64,000 nucleotides of DNA from the NCBI GenBank assembly GCA_949128115.1, contig OX421961.1, positions 125,987,050-126,051,049 on the forward strand, in the 5' to 3' direction. Shown in pieces: positions 39,001-48,569 of the stretch. Both the position numbers and the translations under genes were made by a program. A model generated the notes under the pieces. The model had not been told where the DNA came from. It saw only the letters and a list, made by a program, of their open reading frames with translations, and searched no databases. Numbering within the stretch: position 1 is the stretch's first letter; each line of letters opens with the position of its first letter. The DNA comes from Anaspis maculata (taxonomy: Eukaryota; Arthropoda; Insecta; Coleoptera; Scraptiidae).

Positions 39001-39438
39001 CCTGGCCATCAGCCTGGTGAGTTCCGTTCCAGAAAAGGTCTGGTACCACGGCGAATGGTGCAAGACGCGAGGCAAGAATTGCTGGAACACAAACTTGGTC
39101 GACCAGAGGGGTTGCTGCATGTGGTACAACGAACCTCAGGCAAGTCTTTGGTGCAAATGAACGTGAACCACATCAACTGATTATTTTAATATACACAGTA
39201 TTTGGCGGACATTGAAGAACACCTCAACATTACCATTCAGCAAATCGAACCAGACATGAAGGTCCCCATCAACGAGTTTGACGGTAAAGTCGTGTACGGC
39301 GAGAAGAGAAAAATGCAAGGCAGCGGATACCAAGATCACACTGCGCAGATGGCGCCTATCGTCAGGAACCTGTCGAGTCTGGAGAGTCAGGCGCAGTCGT
39401 TGTATTTGAAAAGACATTTTTTGAGCAAGGCTGCTTAA
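21055..39438 (+). CDS. DDX1: ATP-dependent RNA helicase DDX1
   Basis: Eleven exons join in frame: 21055-21070, 21127-21178, 21241-21422, 25834-26059, 26144-26360, 33460-33636, 33736-33928, 33990-34177, 34372-34852, 38922-39139, 39199-39438. They give 729 residues (human 740). Motifs: Q-motif region with PTDIQ, Walker [10 protein letters not shown] (residues 45-53), then the SPRY domain inserted between motifs I and Ia (about 84-240, with [19 protein letters not shown] and [11 protein letters not shown]), which is diagnostic of DDX1. PSRELAEQ starts near 291, TPGR follows, DEAD is at 368-371, SAT at 405-407, [10 protein letters not shown] and TDVAARG follow, and HRIGRVGR is at 592-599. DDX1 acts in the tRNA ligase complex, in RNA transport granules and at DNA breaks. 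Introns 3, 5 and 9 (4.4, 7.1 and 4.1 kb) are packed with palindromic elements. The last intron uses a GC donor. Confidence 0.97.
21590..21985. repeat. single arm of the 48.6-50.1 kb palindromic family
   Basis: The sequence from the tctaccaccattctcttcct phrase (about 21630) through gctgttctttttttgac matches the left arm of the palindrome at 48570-50095 in order and orientation, with many substitutions. Related gene-like phrases containing ccccgctcaacac at about 24010-24190 match 48950 and 49250, so the family may be split by later insertions. Confidence 0.55.
22213..23240. mobile_element. non-autonomous TIR element with an internal hairpin
   Basis: The ends are inverted: aatagacctttccaaat near 22214 and its partner tttggaaaggtcaatt near 23227-23243. 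Next inside on both ends are a tgacgtcatg-like phrase and a ttgcgtag(a/g)ttgggacaac phrase. Inside, 22428-22560 is a near-perfect hairpin (ggcctcataaaagtttacac and its complement). No transposase is visible. Confidence 0.55.
23345..23375. repeat. tgtc/cgtc microsatellite-like tract
   Basis: Tandem tgtctgtctgtctg followed by cgtccgtctgtccg in a DDX1 intron. Confidence 0.6.
24405..24985. repeat. palindromic element in DDX1 intron 3
   Basis: The arms (about 24405-24685 and 24705-24985) mirror each other around 24695. The inner arms carry ggtggctgcga against tcgcagccacc, and further out aacaccctgtatt stands against its complement with one base lost. The arms are diverged. Confidence 0.75.
25105..25310. 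repeat. small palindromic element in DDX1 intron 3
   Basis: aataataaaataggtagtca at about 25115 is mirrored by tgactacctattttattatt at about 25289, enclosing about 150 bases. Partial caccctgta motifs lie just outside (25395 and 25537). Confidence 0.6.
26865..31445. repeat. 4.6 kb nested palindromic array in DDX1 intron 5
   Basis: Outer arms at about 26865-27020 and 31300-31445 are inverted copies (ctggtgcctcaaaactcacg near 26880 mirrored near 31410). A second inverted pair lies within (28560-28750 against 31100-31290, sharing the gaccgaaagc/gacaagtttg phrase). Between the arms stand three self-contained palindromes: 27060-28545 (centre about 27800), 28755-30006 (centre about 29380, ends TACAGGGTGGTCC and its complement) and 30010-30925 (centre about 30470). 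All small frames here are mirror shadows. No transposase is present. The arrangement fits successive insertions of foldback elements into one another. Confidence 0.8.
31666..32196 (+). pseudogene. decayed C2H2 zinc-finger array
   Basis: One continuous forward frame, interrupted by seven stop codons, shows five finger-like repeats. They are [16 protein letters not shown] (31666), [18 protein letters not shown] (about 31759), [15 protein letters not shown] then SEYHLLMH (about 31837), FLCLECPF (about 32014) and [12 protein letters not shown] then [11 protein letters not shown] (about 32119). The third and fifth keep complete C-x2-C...H-x3/4-H residues. No introns are seen within the array. Identity of the parent gene is unknown; the FxCxxCxYxA pattern resembles rapidly evolving arthropod multi-finger proteins. 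It sits in the DDX1 intron, downstream of the palindromes. Confidence 0.65.
32339..32997. mobile_element. TIR element with AATAGGTCTTTTCAT ends
   Basis: aataggtcttttcat at 32341 is mirrored exactly by atgaaaagacctatt at about 32982-32996. Further inside, ggggaactatag and gtgttccatgcaccc stand against their complements (about 32850-32895). It is a non-autonomous DNA element of about 660 bases in DDX1 intron 5. Confidence 0.7.
34853..36780. other. first part of DDX1 intron 9, mostly unexplained
   Basis: AT-rich intronic sequence. The piece around 35160-35320 (ttacctaagtcatttcaata and neighbours) is a diverged copy of about 62595-62720, so it is a dispersed repeat. I see no exon in this stretch. 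Confidence 0.5.
36790..38590 (+). mobile_element. unclassified transposon copy 2
   Basis: This is the second copy of the element at 15155-17700, in the same orientation and shorter, lacking the SINE at the site equivalent to 16284-16588. An open stretch at 36976-37170 translates to [18 protein letters not shown], later [16 protein letters not shown], conserved with copy 1 although copy 1 has a stop. This suggests a once-coding segment. The helicase-like block is at about 37790-38110 and is frameshifted. It lies in DDX1 intron 9. Confidence 0.55.
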
Positions 39439-39521
39439 GAACTTCCTGTATTTTGTACCTCATAGAAACAAGTTGTAATGTTTCAGCAAAACATTTATTT
39501 ATGTAAAAAAGATTTCTTAAC

Positions 39522-39543
39522 AATAAATCAGTGACATAATAAA
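39522..39543 (+). terminator. polyadenylation signals of DDX1
   Basis: Two aataaa hexamers (39522-39527 and 39538-39543) about 85-105 bases after the DDX1 stop codon. Confidence 0.65.
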
Positions 39544-39976
39544 TGTACCGTTAAATACACAGGTGTGAATAATTGTAAAACTTGATTGAGTCAGTATAAA
39601 TAAAGTTTTATAACAGCGCTTCAGTCAGTTTTCTTTCTCGTAAATCGGAACAATCACTGTCTCTACAAAAGGGTATTTCCAATACTTCTTTTATCATGGA
39701 TTATAAATAGTTTCGATACAAGTAGAATTTCCATTCGTATAAACAACAATAGATTGTATCGTTACATTATTATTTTATAATTGATAATATAAAATACAAT
39801 ATTCAAGCCGACTAGTAAAAAAAAACGAAAACAAAAAAAAGGTGTTTAAATTATGCAATCTTCATAACAATGTTTATCTCAATAGTTTCAAGTATTACCT
39901 TATAAAATTCATTTATCATTTTAAACATAAATCCAATAAATCTTGGGTGGATGACTCGCGTGCGCGAAATTCATTT

Positions 39977-42900
39977 CTACTTTTCGACGTCGCTGATTTT
40001 TTCCCAGTCACCGTCCGTGCTGCTGCTGCTGCTACTCGACGTGACCTTCGACTTGGCTTTGCCTTTGGCGTTGGTTTTCTTGACGCGACCCGATTCGAGC
40101 TTGGACACCTTCTTGTTGCGTTCGGGCGAACTCTGCGGTGATTTCTGCGATTTGTCGGAACTGTCGTCGGAATTGCGCTTGCTAGTGTTGACCTTTATCT
40201 CGTTTTCGTACTCCTCCAGCAGCTTGATCTGCTCTTCTTCGGTCAGTTCGATGTAGGGAGCGAAATCTTCTGGTTGCAGAAGGAAACAGAAGCGTTACGA
40301 CAATAATAATTATAATAACGACGAGACGCAATTCGCGATTTCAGAGACGAATGACGCTCGTTCGCGTCGGCTATTTACGCATCTTCAGGGTCCAAATGAA
40401 TTGGAAAGTCTTCATGCCCTGAAAGTCGGTGCTTCTATTGCGACACTTTCGTTGGAGCGACGGCATCGCATTTTTTAGATTGAAGCTTTGAAAAATCGAA
40501 CGGGCTCCAAGGAAATATTTTCTCAAGTGCAACCGTCACAGGCCACTTTGACTTCTTTGTTTATTGACAAAGATTGAAAATAGGTTGAAAAATTATGCTA
40601 GTTTCCCATAAAATTGAAAGAACGTCATCACGTCCCGAAATTTTTCCGTCCATCTGTAGTGGAAATGTGCGAAAAATACGTTCAAAAGTGATCCGGAATG
40701 GTTGTTGTTGATTATCCCGCCAAGGAGCTTATGGTGTGGTAGTCCGACTACCATGCCAAGGATCGTGGGTTCGATTCCCACTGTGAGCGGTCGGATTGTC
40801 GTCTCGAAAACAAGCTAAGAAGCTAAATCAAGGAGTTTAGTTGGAATGTTTGCTGAATGCAAGACGCGCGTGTGTCGCATAGCACGTAAAATATGAACGA
40901 TGGTGCCGACCCCCATGCGATGTTGGTGGTCGTTAAAAATCCCTACCTTGTGTTGAAGCACACAGGGGTTCGGCAATTTTCCGGTTTAGTGGAGGGAAGA
41001 ATTCACCGGAGTCGGTGTTGGGCCTCGTTGCGGAGATAGACAGACGTTGAACAAACGTAAAAAGAAAAATTATCCTGCCAAAAATCGCCAGCATGGATGG
41101 TTTAATAAAAGGTAACTAATCCGAGGATATATCTTTTAGTGGCACCAACAGCGGCCGCAAAAATCGTCTCTGCGAGAGAAACAGCCGACGAGTTTTGTGC
41201 TTTGCGAGAATAACCGCTTGATTTTTTTGGAAAATTGTTCTTTTCAACCTTTAGATCATCATATCTTTAGACCTGATTAAGCTATGGGTCAAATTTTTGT
41301 TTACTGAAGCACATACAAACCTTTCTAATAGTGTAATAGCGGTTTGAGGCAATTGGTCAATAATTTATAGACTACAAAATATCTAAATCGGCTATGAAAC
41401 GTATTAGTTTTTAGGACATGCGAGAAACTTTTTCATTTGTGCAAATTTTCACATACAACCTGCAAAGAAAATGAAAGCCACAGCATGAAACAATTTTTTG
41501 AAAAAAACACTATGGTATTGATTAAGGAATTAATAGTTTTAGAGTTATGACTTTTTTCTGACCGGGTACTTACCGCGTTAACCAAGTGGAAATAAGTGGT
41601 AGCAGAGATAATCAGAACCACGTCCTCCATCACCCAAACAAAAAAAATCCACAATGATCCCATTGGTGCTAGCCGACTTATGAAGTGAAAATCGCCCCTA
41701 ACGGTGATGCTGATTTTTCTAATTTTTCTGCCAAAAGGTTACTCGGACGTAAAATAGGTATATGGAGATGATCATTTTCCCCACTAAATTAATAGCGGCG
41801 TGTTGCGACGATAGGCGCGAAAATTGACACGTCAGAAAAAAAATCATAGCTCAAAAGAGCCCCGAATCAACGGTTTTTTCGAAAGATTCTTCATAGTCCA
41901 GGCAATGGGTAGGTTCTACCTTGCAAAAGGTCGCGGAGAGTCGAAAATTTGCCATCTGGTACGGTTTTGTATCCTGATTAACATACTGAGTTTTCGAATT
42001 CGGTAAGCCGCCGCTCGGTCCTCCACATCGAAAAGTTGGTGCCGAAGGACCCAAAAAGAGTCACTTTCAATAATCTATTTTACATCGCCGTCTGACTTAC
42101 TGCAATGGAACCACATGACTGTAGTGAAGCCCTTGGTAGCACTAACTGCCACGCCAGTGCGATTCTTCGGGGTTAAAAAGAAATAATTCCCTGGGCAAAC
42201 GTCTAGTATTTCTTGATTTTGGAAAGATGATTTTTTTCCCATGCGGAAATATAATAAACTGACTTAACTCAGGTTGATTTCGATTAGCTTCTTTCTTCTT
42301 GAGCTCGTCCTGGTCTCATAATTTTCTTAACAGCATTTGTTGACAAGATGCATTGCAGGAAGTGTAAAATTGCCAACACCAAATCAACAGTCATTCTTTC
42401 ATTATTGCCAACGATCAGGAATTTTAATTTCCACAGGAAATGATACCTTGAACTGTTTTCTGCTTATACAGCATAGACCGAATCCCCAAATGTCCGTAGG
42501 AATACTGAAAAATATTTTTTTTTCAGAGTGCGCGTAAATCTGCAAAGCTGCATCTGAACACCTGAAAATAGTAGTAACCAACACTACAAAACCCAAAACA
42601 ATGAGTGACAGAAGAACCAGTTCAGGTTACTTATTGTTTAAATTTATGTTGTGTTGGTTACAACTGTTTTCAGGTGCTCAAATGCGGCTTTGCAGATTCA
42701 CGCGCACTGAAAAAAAATTGATTTTTTCGTACTCCCACGTGAATTTCGAAATCCAATCGCATGCTGAATAAACAGAAAACAGTCCAAGCTATCAATTCCT
42801 GTTAAAATTAAGCTTCATGATCGATGGCATTAATGAGAAAATGACGTTGAGTTTGGTGTTGGCAATTTAACATTTCTTGCAGTGCACCTTGTCAACAAAT

Positions 42901-45900
42901 GATGTTATGAAAACTATGAGACGAGAACTAGCTCAAGAAGAAAGAAGCTGATCGAAATTCACTTGAGTTAGGTCAGCTGGTCATATTTCCGCGTGAGAAA
43001 AAAATCTTTTCAAAATCAAGAAAAACGTGATGTTTTCTGAAGGAATCATTTGTCTTTAACCGCGAAGAATGGGACTGGGGTAGCAGCAAATGCATCAATA
43101 GTTTCAACAAAGTCATAGGGTTTCATTGCGATTGGTGAGACGACGATAAACAGTGAATTGGTGAAAATTGGTTCTTTTTTGGTCCTTCGGCACCATCTTT
43201 CCAATGTGGAGGAGCGAGCGGCGGCTTGCTGAATTCGAAAACTCAGTATGTTAATCAGGACACAAAACTGTACCAGACTGCAAATTTTCGAATCTCCGCG
43301 ACCTTTTGCAAGGTGAACCCTATTTTAATGTATCGGTCGACTGTACTATCAATGTTTTGGCTTCATCTGATTCGCAGGTTATATACAGGATGAGCCAACA
43401 GTGAAGAACTGAGCTGTCCCTTCTCTTAATGGATTCAAAGTTGTAACTCAAAAACTAAGCCCCGAGGTTTCTTTTAGCAAACACATTGTGGCGATTTCAC
43501 AATATGACTTGGTTCAAAATTAAAATAGGTAGTGAACTATTAAAGCATGAAAGCGTAGCTGCAGCTGGCGAAATTGGGAGAGTGGGAATAGAAGATGCCA
43601 GCGGGGGAAGTCGAGGAGCACGCAAGAGTGGTTGGTGTTAGAATGCCATAAAGAGACGACGCTTTGTTTAGCGTTCCTGTTATACAGGGTGATTCATGAG
43701 TGACCTTACATAGGCTAATAGGAGATAGAGGACTTCAAGGCGAGTCAGGATCCGCAGAAAAAATTTGGTTTTCTCCAGTGGTTATGAAAATACAGGGTGT
43801 TTTGTGTGTTTCGTATGAAACTTTGATGAGCGATTTTTCTGAAACGGCTTGAGATATTCTGTTGAAATTCAATAGTAACATTTTTATGTTGGAACTTACC
43901 CCGAAGCTATTCCGGGTAAGTCAAAATCCAGGACCGGGCTAGAAAAAATGTGCTCCTTTGTTATTTGATCAAAAAGTACATTTTCTGACCGCTTTTCTAA
44001 AAAACTGCTATCGAATTCGTGAAGCTAAGGAAAAATACTTCAAGAATCACTCTTCAATTTAGATGGCACACCTGAACCGTTTCGACAATAAAATTAAAAG
44101 TGAAATTTGTGGGTGAGTTTCCATTTTCGACCGGACATAATCGTCTCATTGTCTGATTGAATTCATTCAAATTCATTTTTTGGCTTGTCTCTATTGAATA
44201 GAAGGGCTTGGTTGGAAGAAAAATTCCAGAGCCAACCATTTTTCTTTCATGACAAAATCGAGAGTGAAACACAAAATTAGACTAGATTTGGTTGTAAAAA
44301 AAAAATCTTCGACTATAGAATTTTTCTTCCAATCAAGCCCTTCTATTCCACAGAGACAAGCTAAAAAACAAATTTGAATGAATTCAATCAAACAATGAGT
44401 CGATTATGTCCGGTCTAAAATGGAAACTTACCCACAAATTTTACTTTTAATTTTATTGTCGAAACGGTTTAGGTGTGCCATCTAAATTGAAAAGTGATTC
44501 TTGAAGCATTTTTCCTTAGCTTTTTGAATCCGATAGCAGTTTTTCAGAAAAGCGGTCAGAAAATATACTTTTTGATTAAATAATAAAGGGGGCATTTTTC
44601 TAGCCCGGCCCTGGATTTTGACTTACCCCGTATGGCTTCTGGATAAGTTTCAACAGAGAAATATTACTGGAAAATTTCAACAAAATATCTCCAGCGGTTT
44701 CAGAAATATCGCTTATCAAAGTTTCATACGAAACACAAAACACCCTGTATCTTCGTAACCAATGGAGAAAACAAAATTTCTTCTGTGGATCCTGGCTCGC
44801 CTCGAGGTCCTGTATCTCCCATTAGCGTATGTAAGGTTACTCATGAATCACCCTGTATTGTTATATTTTGTTGATGGAGTTGTTTATGGTTTAGTGATTT
44901 TATATTTGGTGTGGGGCTCTCTTTTGAAGTCAAAGGCAAGTAAATCACTGATTTAATATCATTAATTGAGGTGGCAGGTGTGTGAGAAGAAATTTATTGG
45001 CACAAATTATTGTGAAATCAGAGTCGTACTTTGAGTAAATGGTGTACAATCTTTATTATAAGTGTTCAGATGTTGTGAACCAATGGACCTTTTCAGAAAA
45101 GAGAAACAGACGCGTGCGCGTTCGTACCGCGCAGTTGGTGGTGTCTAGCTATAACGGCGCCTCATATCTCAAAGGGAAACTCCGTTTGTTGTGAAGTGCG
45201 CGGCACCCATAGACGCGGCACCACACTGCGGCTATGTGGGGCTGTGACGTAAATCGTGCGAGAGACCGCCTTTATTAAAAAGATCCATTATAGTGTAGTG
45301 TCAGATTTAATTTAATTGCACGAAGTGAGTTACATGGATTTTCCCACCTGTGCAGGTGCTTCAAGTTGGCTTTGCTTTTCTTCTCTATGCGGTTAACTCT
45401 TCAAGATTAGCTAAGCATTAGTCAGTGCGTTATAATCATAAGCTCAGAAGAATTAGAAGTGAGATTTAGACGCGCGAAAAAAGGGTTAAATCAGGTACGG
45501 TCTTGCGGAACAAACAAGCGCCCCCGCTTGAACGCGGAAAGATGGCACCACGAACTAATGCGAAACAAAAGCAACAATTACTCAAACAAAATGAATAATC
45601 AACAGGTGATTGCCGCGACAGGATGGACTAGCCCGAACTGTCTGGAAAGATGTTCGTGGTCAATAAAACTTCAGTGGTCCAGCACCTGGTCATCAAACAA
45701 CGCGACGCGACAGCCCTGAGAGCGGAAAATTGCGGAAATTAGAAAATGGAAAGCGCGGCAAAATTTCTCACACAAACCCTGAAAAGCCAAATCATTTGAA
45801 GCTACCTGATACATGATGTGAAATAAAGTTCTCCTCGAATAAGTCTCTTGAAAGGGCTTTGACAAAGAAAGACCCAAAGGGTTAATTCATGCCAGTAATA

Positions 45901-47868
45901 CCTGTGAACAAACCATCAATTTATTACCTAGTTGAAAGGTATGGTGTAAAACTAGACGACATTATGACGATAATTGACCATACACACACACGGCTCCTAC
46001 TGAGTATGCGCTAACTACTTGGGGTGCCACGGCAGAGTTGCCTTATACCAACACATGTTAACAGCGTAATTTCATTAATTCATGTAGTCAAAATGACTGA
46101 TAGCCATTCAATGAAATGTGACACAAATAGCCGCAGTTACACAATACACAATGAGTATGAAGATATAGGCGTGTTTTTCGATTAGCTGTATTTTGAAAAT
46201 AACCGCGTTTCTTGTAGTGTCTTAATATTTAACGACTTGCAGCCCTGTCTGTCAATGTCACGTGATCAGGTGATAGAGAAAGATTAGATCGGCGTATTGT
46301 TTGTTTATTGTTCAATAATTTTTCATTTTCGTTTTCAACAATGACGGGCACAGGTACTGTGTGCGCTTGCGCGCCTTCATGACCTAGTTTTAAAAAAAAT
46401 TGACATGGCAACGCTGCACCAAAATGCCAGAAATTTTATATAGCCCTCAACCTATTTCAAAGGCCAAGAAGAATGAATGAGTGATAAAATATAGGGTTCC
46501 ATTTGAGAAAAAAAACGTACCTTAGTTACGCCTCACCCTGTATAATCAGAAAAAAAATTAGGTGATGCAGAATGAAGAAGACCTCTCACTACTGACTTAC
46601 CTTGTATAGAAATTTGCACAAATGAAAAAGTTTCTCGCATACCCTGAAAACTGATACATTTTATAGCCTATCAAAATGTTTTCTGGTTTGTATGTAAATA
46701 AAGTAAACAAATAATTGCCTCAACGGACTAGGTATTATTACACCATCAGAAAGAATTATTCATGTATAAGTTTGATTGATGCTCTATTAGTTTATGTGTT
46801 AGATTAGAAAATAATTGGACCCATAGCTTAATTAGGTCCAAAGGTTCTAGACCTCCTTGCTGCTGAATTTTGATAATTACCAAGAGGTTTACCTTGCTCC
46901 CACTTCAAACTCTCCTCAGTCATTGACTTTTCCTTCTTTTCTTTCTTCTCCATAGCTTCTTGATGAGCAATGTCATCTTCTAAAAATGCTTTCTTGAACA
47001 GATACCTGAAACATTTCCACCATAAAATCACAACAACGGTGCCAACATAATTCCAATAATTAACCTCTTCCAAAACAGACTATGTGGCACAACATCGGGC
47101 ACCAGCTTCACATACTGATGCTTCAAAATCACCGAGCTCTTCAGCTGCCTGTCGATCCTCTCGTCCGACAACTCGTCGTCGATTATTTCTAACCAACATT
47201 GGAATTTATCGCTCAGTTCCGCATCAGGGTCCTTTGTGAACGTGTCCTCGGCTTTCTGCAAATTGTACACGGCCCGTTGCAGCTTCGACAACGTCATCGT
47301 TTCCGAATCCTCCATGATCATTATGGCCTCGGTGTCGGAATCATCCGGGGACGGGTTCAGGACAGTGTTCATCTGACCGAGAAACGAACTGAAACTTCGC
47401 TTCATCGTGCTGGCAGTCGAATCTGGTGAATCCAACTGAAAGGTTCAAAATAGAGAAATTACTGCACATATTCTGCACGGCAGTTATGCAAGCGGTTCAT
47501 TTTACCTTTAGTGTTTTCTCGAGAACAGTTCCCGTGGTCGTGACCACGTTGGTGGCTTCGCTTTTGACGGCATTGCCGAATTCTTCTAGGTCTTTTTTTA
47601 CGCTTTCAAAAACCTTAGAGCTCTGAAAAAACGGAGAATGAAAGAAGTTCGACGGTTTCGCGGTTGCGTTTACCTTGTCTTTGGCGGCGCTCAGCCAGGA
47701 ACCAAACCAGTTGTCATCCCTGAAACGCAAAGTTTTGTGTGCTTGAATTTCGAAAGGTCAAAAACGGGTTCACAATGAGGCAATCAAGGCATATGGGAAA
47801 TGTAAACACGGGCAATTTTGCAATGGGCAGGGCCTCGGATTTTGGAAAAAGACTTACTGTTCCGCCAT
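39977..47868 (-). CDS. BSDC1: BSD domain-containing protein (BSDC1-like)
   Basis: Six reverse-strand exons join in frame to a 316-residue protein: 47868-47858 (MAEQ start), 47719-47674, 47622-47506, 47435-47065, 47005-46893, and 40269 to the stop at 39977. The N-terminus (DDNWFGSWLSAAKDK, SSKVFESVKKDLEEF) matches the W-x-S-W and KRDLTEF start of BSDC1. Residues about 134-195 form the BSD domain (WLEIIDDELSDERIDRQL, KLVPDVVPHSLFWKRYLF) with the hallmark FW pair at 179-180. The C-terminus has a charged helix (IELTEEEQIKLLEEYENE), a serine-rich run and ends DGDWEKISDVEK. The function of BSDC1 is poorly known; BSD domains also occur in TFIIH and SYAP proteins. The 51-base second intron is in frame, and the last intron is 6.6 kb of transposons. 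The gene is convergent with DDX1. Confidence 0.9.
40724..41068 (+). mobile_element. tRNA-derived SINE, 345 bases, with target duplication
   Basis: The tRNA-like head has a tggtgtggtag A-box-like segment and a perfect ggttcgattcc B box (about 40768). A SINE body follows with the cgttaaaaatccct phrase common in arthropod SINEs, then an A-rich tail (gtaaaaagaaaa). The flanks attatcccgccaa (40711-40723) and attatcctgccaa (41069-41081) are a 13-base duplication with one mismatch. It lies in the long BSDC1 intron. Confidence 0.85.
41895..43340. repeat. 1.45 kb palindromic element in the BSDC1 intron
   Basis: The arms mirror each other around 42620: ccttgcaaaaggtcgcggag near 41921 against its complement near 43295, and gtgccgaaggaccc near 42040 against gggtc(c)ttcggcac near 43180. 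Arms are diverged, with no coding content. Confidence 0.8.
43683..44857. repeat. 1.2 kb TACAGGGTG palindromic element
   Basis: It starts tacagggtgattcatgag (43683) and ends with the mirror form of that end, ...caccctgta (about 44857), flanked by TA. A second tacagggtg/caccctgta pair sits about 106 bases inside each end (43790 and 44745). The centre is near 44265. No transposase is present. Confidence 0.85.
45083..45298. mobile_element. short MITE-like element
   Basis: aatggaccttttcagaaa at 45083 is mirrored imperfectly by taaaaagatccatt at about 45294, giving an element of about 215 bases that is GC-richer than its surroundings. It lies in the BSDC1 intron. Confidence 0.45.
45300..46610. other. 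remainder of the BSDC1 intron
   Basis: 45459-45719 is open on the plus strand but its product is not recognisable. The piece 45940-46420 is a diverged direct copy of about 55890-56370, sharing the tacacaatgag and gtgtttttgaaaatacc-type phrases and the cctgtctgtca phrase. A caccctgta motif lies at 46536. Confidence 0.45.
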
Positions 47869-48569
47869 GGTGGGGTTGTTTTGTAGGAAGGAATGCGATA
47901 TTACGTAAAATTTTGATTTATAATGACAACACTGCGGAAATTTTGACAATTTGTCTTTTGTTTTTGTTCACAGCGATTGTTCACAACACGGACAGGTAGC
48001 CATCTTTGTAGCAGTGGCCCGCCGGTAAGATAGGGATCTCTCGTTGTTTGGAACGCCTTACAGTTTCCTGTAAATGCTTTGCGGTTGGTCATTTGTACTA
48101 TCGAATGATGACGCCACCAAATCGCTGTCACTTGTTCGTTGTTCGGTCCTTGTCTGTCAGGTCAGCTGCTCAGCTGTTGTGTTTCTTTAGTTTGTTGTTT
48201 TCAGCGCTCGTTAGCACGTTTTTTTGCTTGTGCTGTGAATTCTGTTATCCACTGTGGTCAACTGTGATCACACGTGATGTCGTGCGCTGTGAAAACATGT
48301 AAAAATGTGAGACGCTTCCGTCCACCTGGAATTTCTTTCCACAGGTTTATTGTTACAAATGTTTTAATTTTTTAGGGGGGGGGTCCGGTGTCATACAGGT
48401 GATTTTTTGAAAAAGACCCACGACCCATCCCCGGCAGATTTTTCGCTGCCAAATTTTTTTCCAGGAAAACGCTGAAACACGTCGATTTTTAGGGTCTGGT
48501 GTCATTGTCATAAAGGGCAACACGATTTGGATGATTCCAAAAGTGAGAATAGATTGAAAACACTGTCCT
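47869..48569. other. region upstream of BSDC1
   Basis: It should contain the BSDC1 promoter and 5' UTR. No TATA box or second gene is clear. The plus-strand frame at 48048-48302 has no recognisable features. Confidence 0.4.

Larger units (their letters stand above)
41390..46670. repeat. distant inverted pair in the BSDC1 intron
   Basis: The phrase cgagaaactttttcatttgt (about 41423) has an inverted partner acaaatgaaaaagtttctcg near 46618. The similarity extends about 60 bases each way and lies outside the two large palindromes at 41.9-44.9 kb. This may be an outer element split by later insertions. Confidence 0.5.

Noticed and set aside
45459..45719. Plus-strand ORF in the BSDC1 intron
   Set aside because: Basic composition but no recognisable domain, no splice context and no repeat partner.
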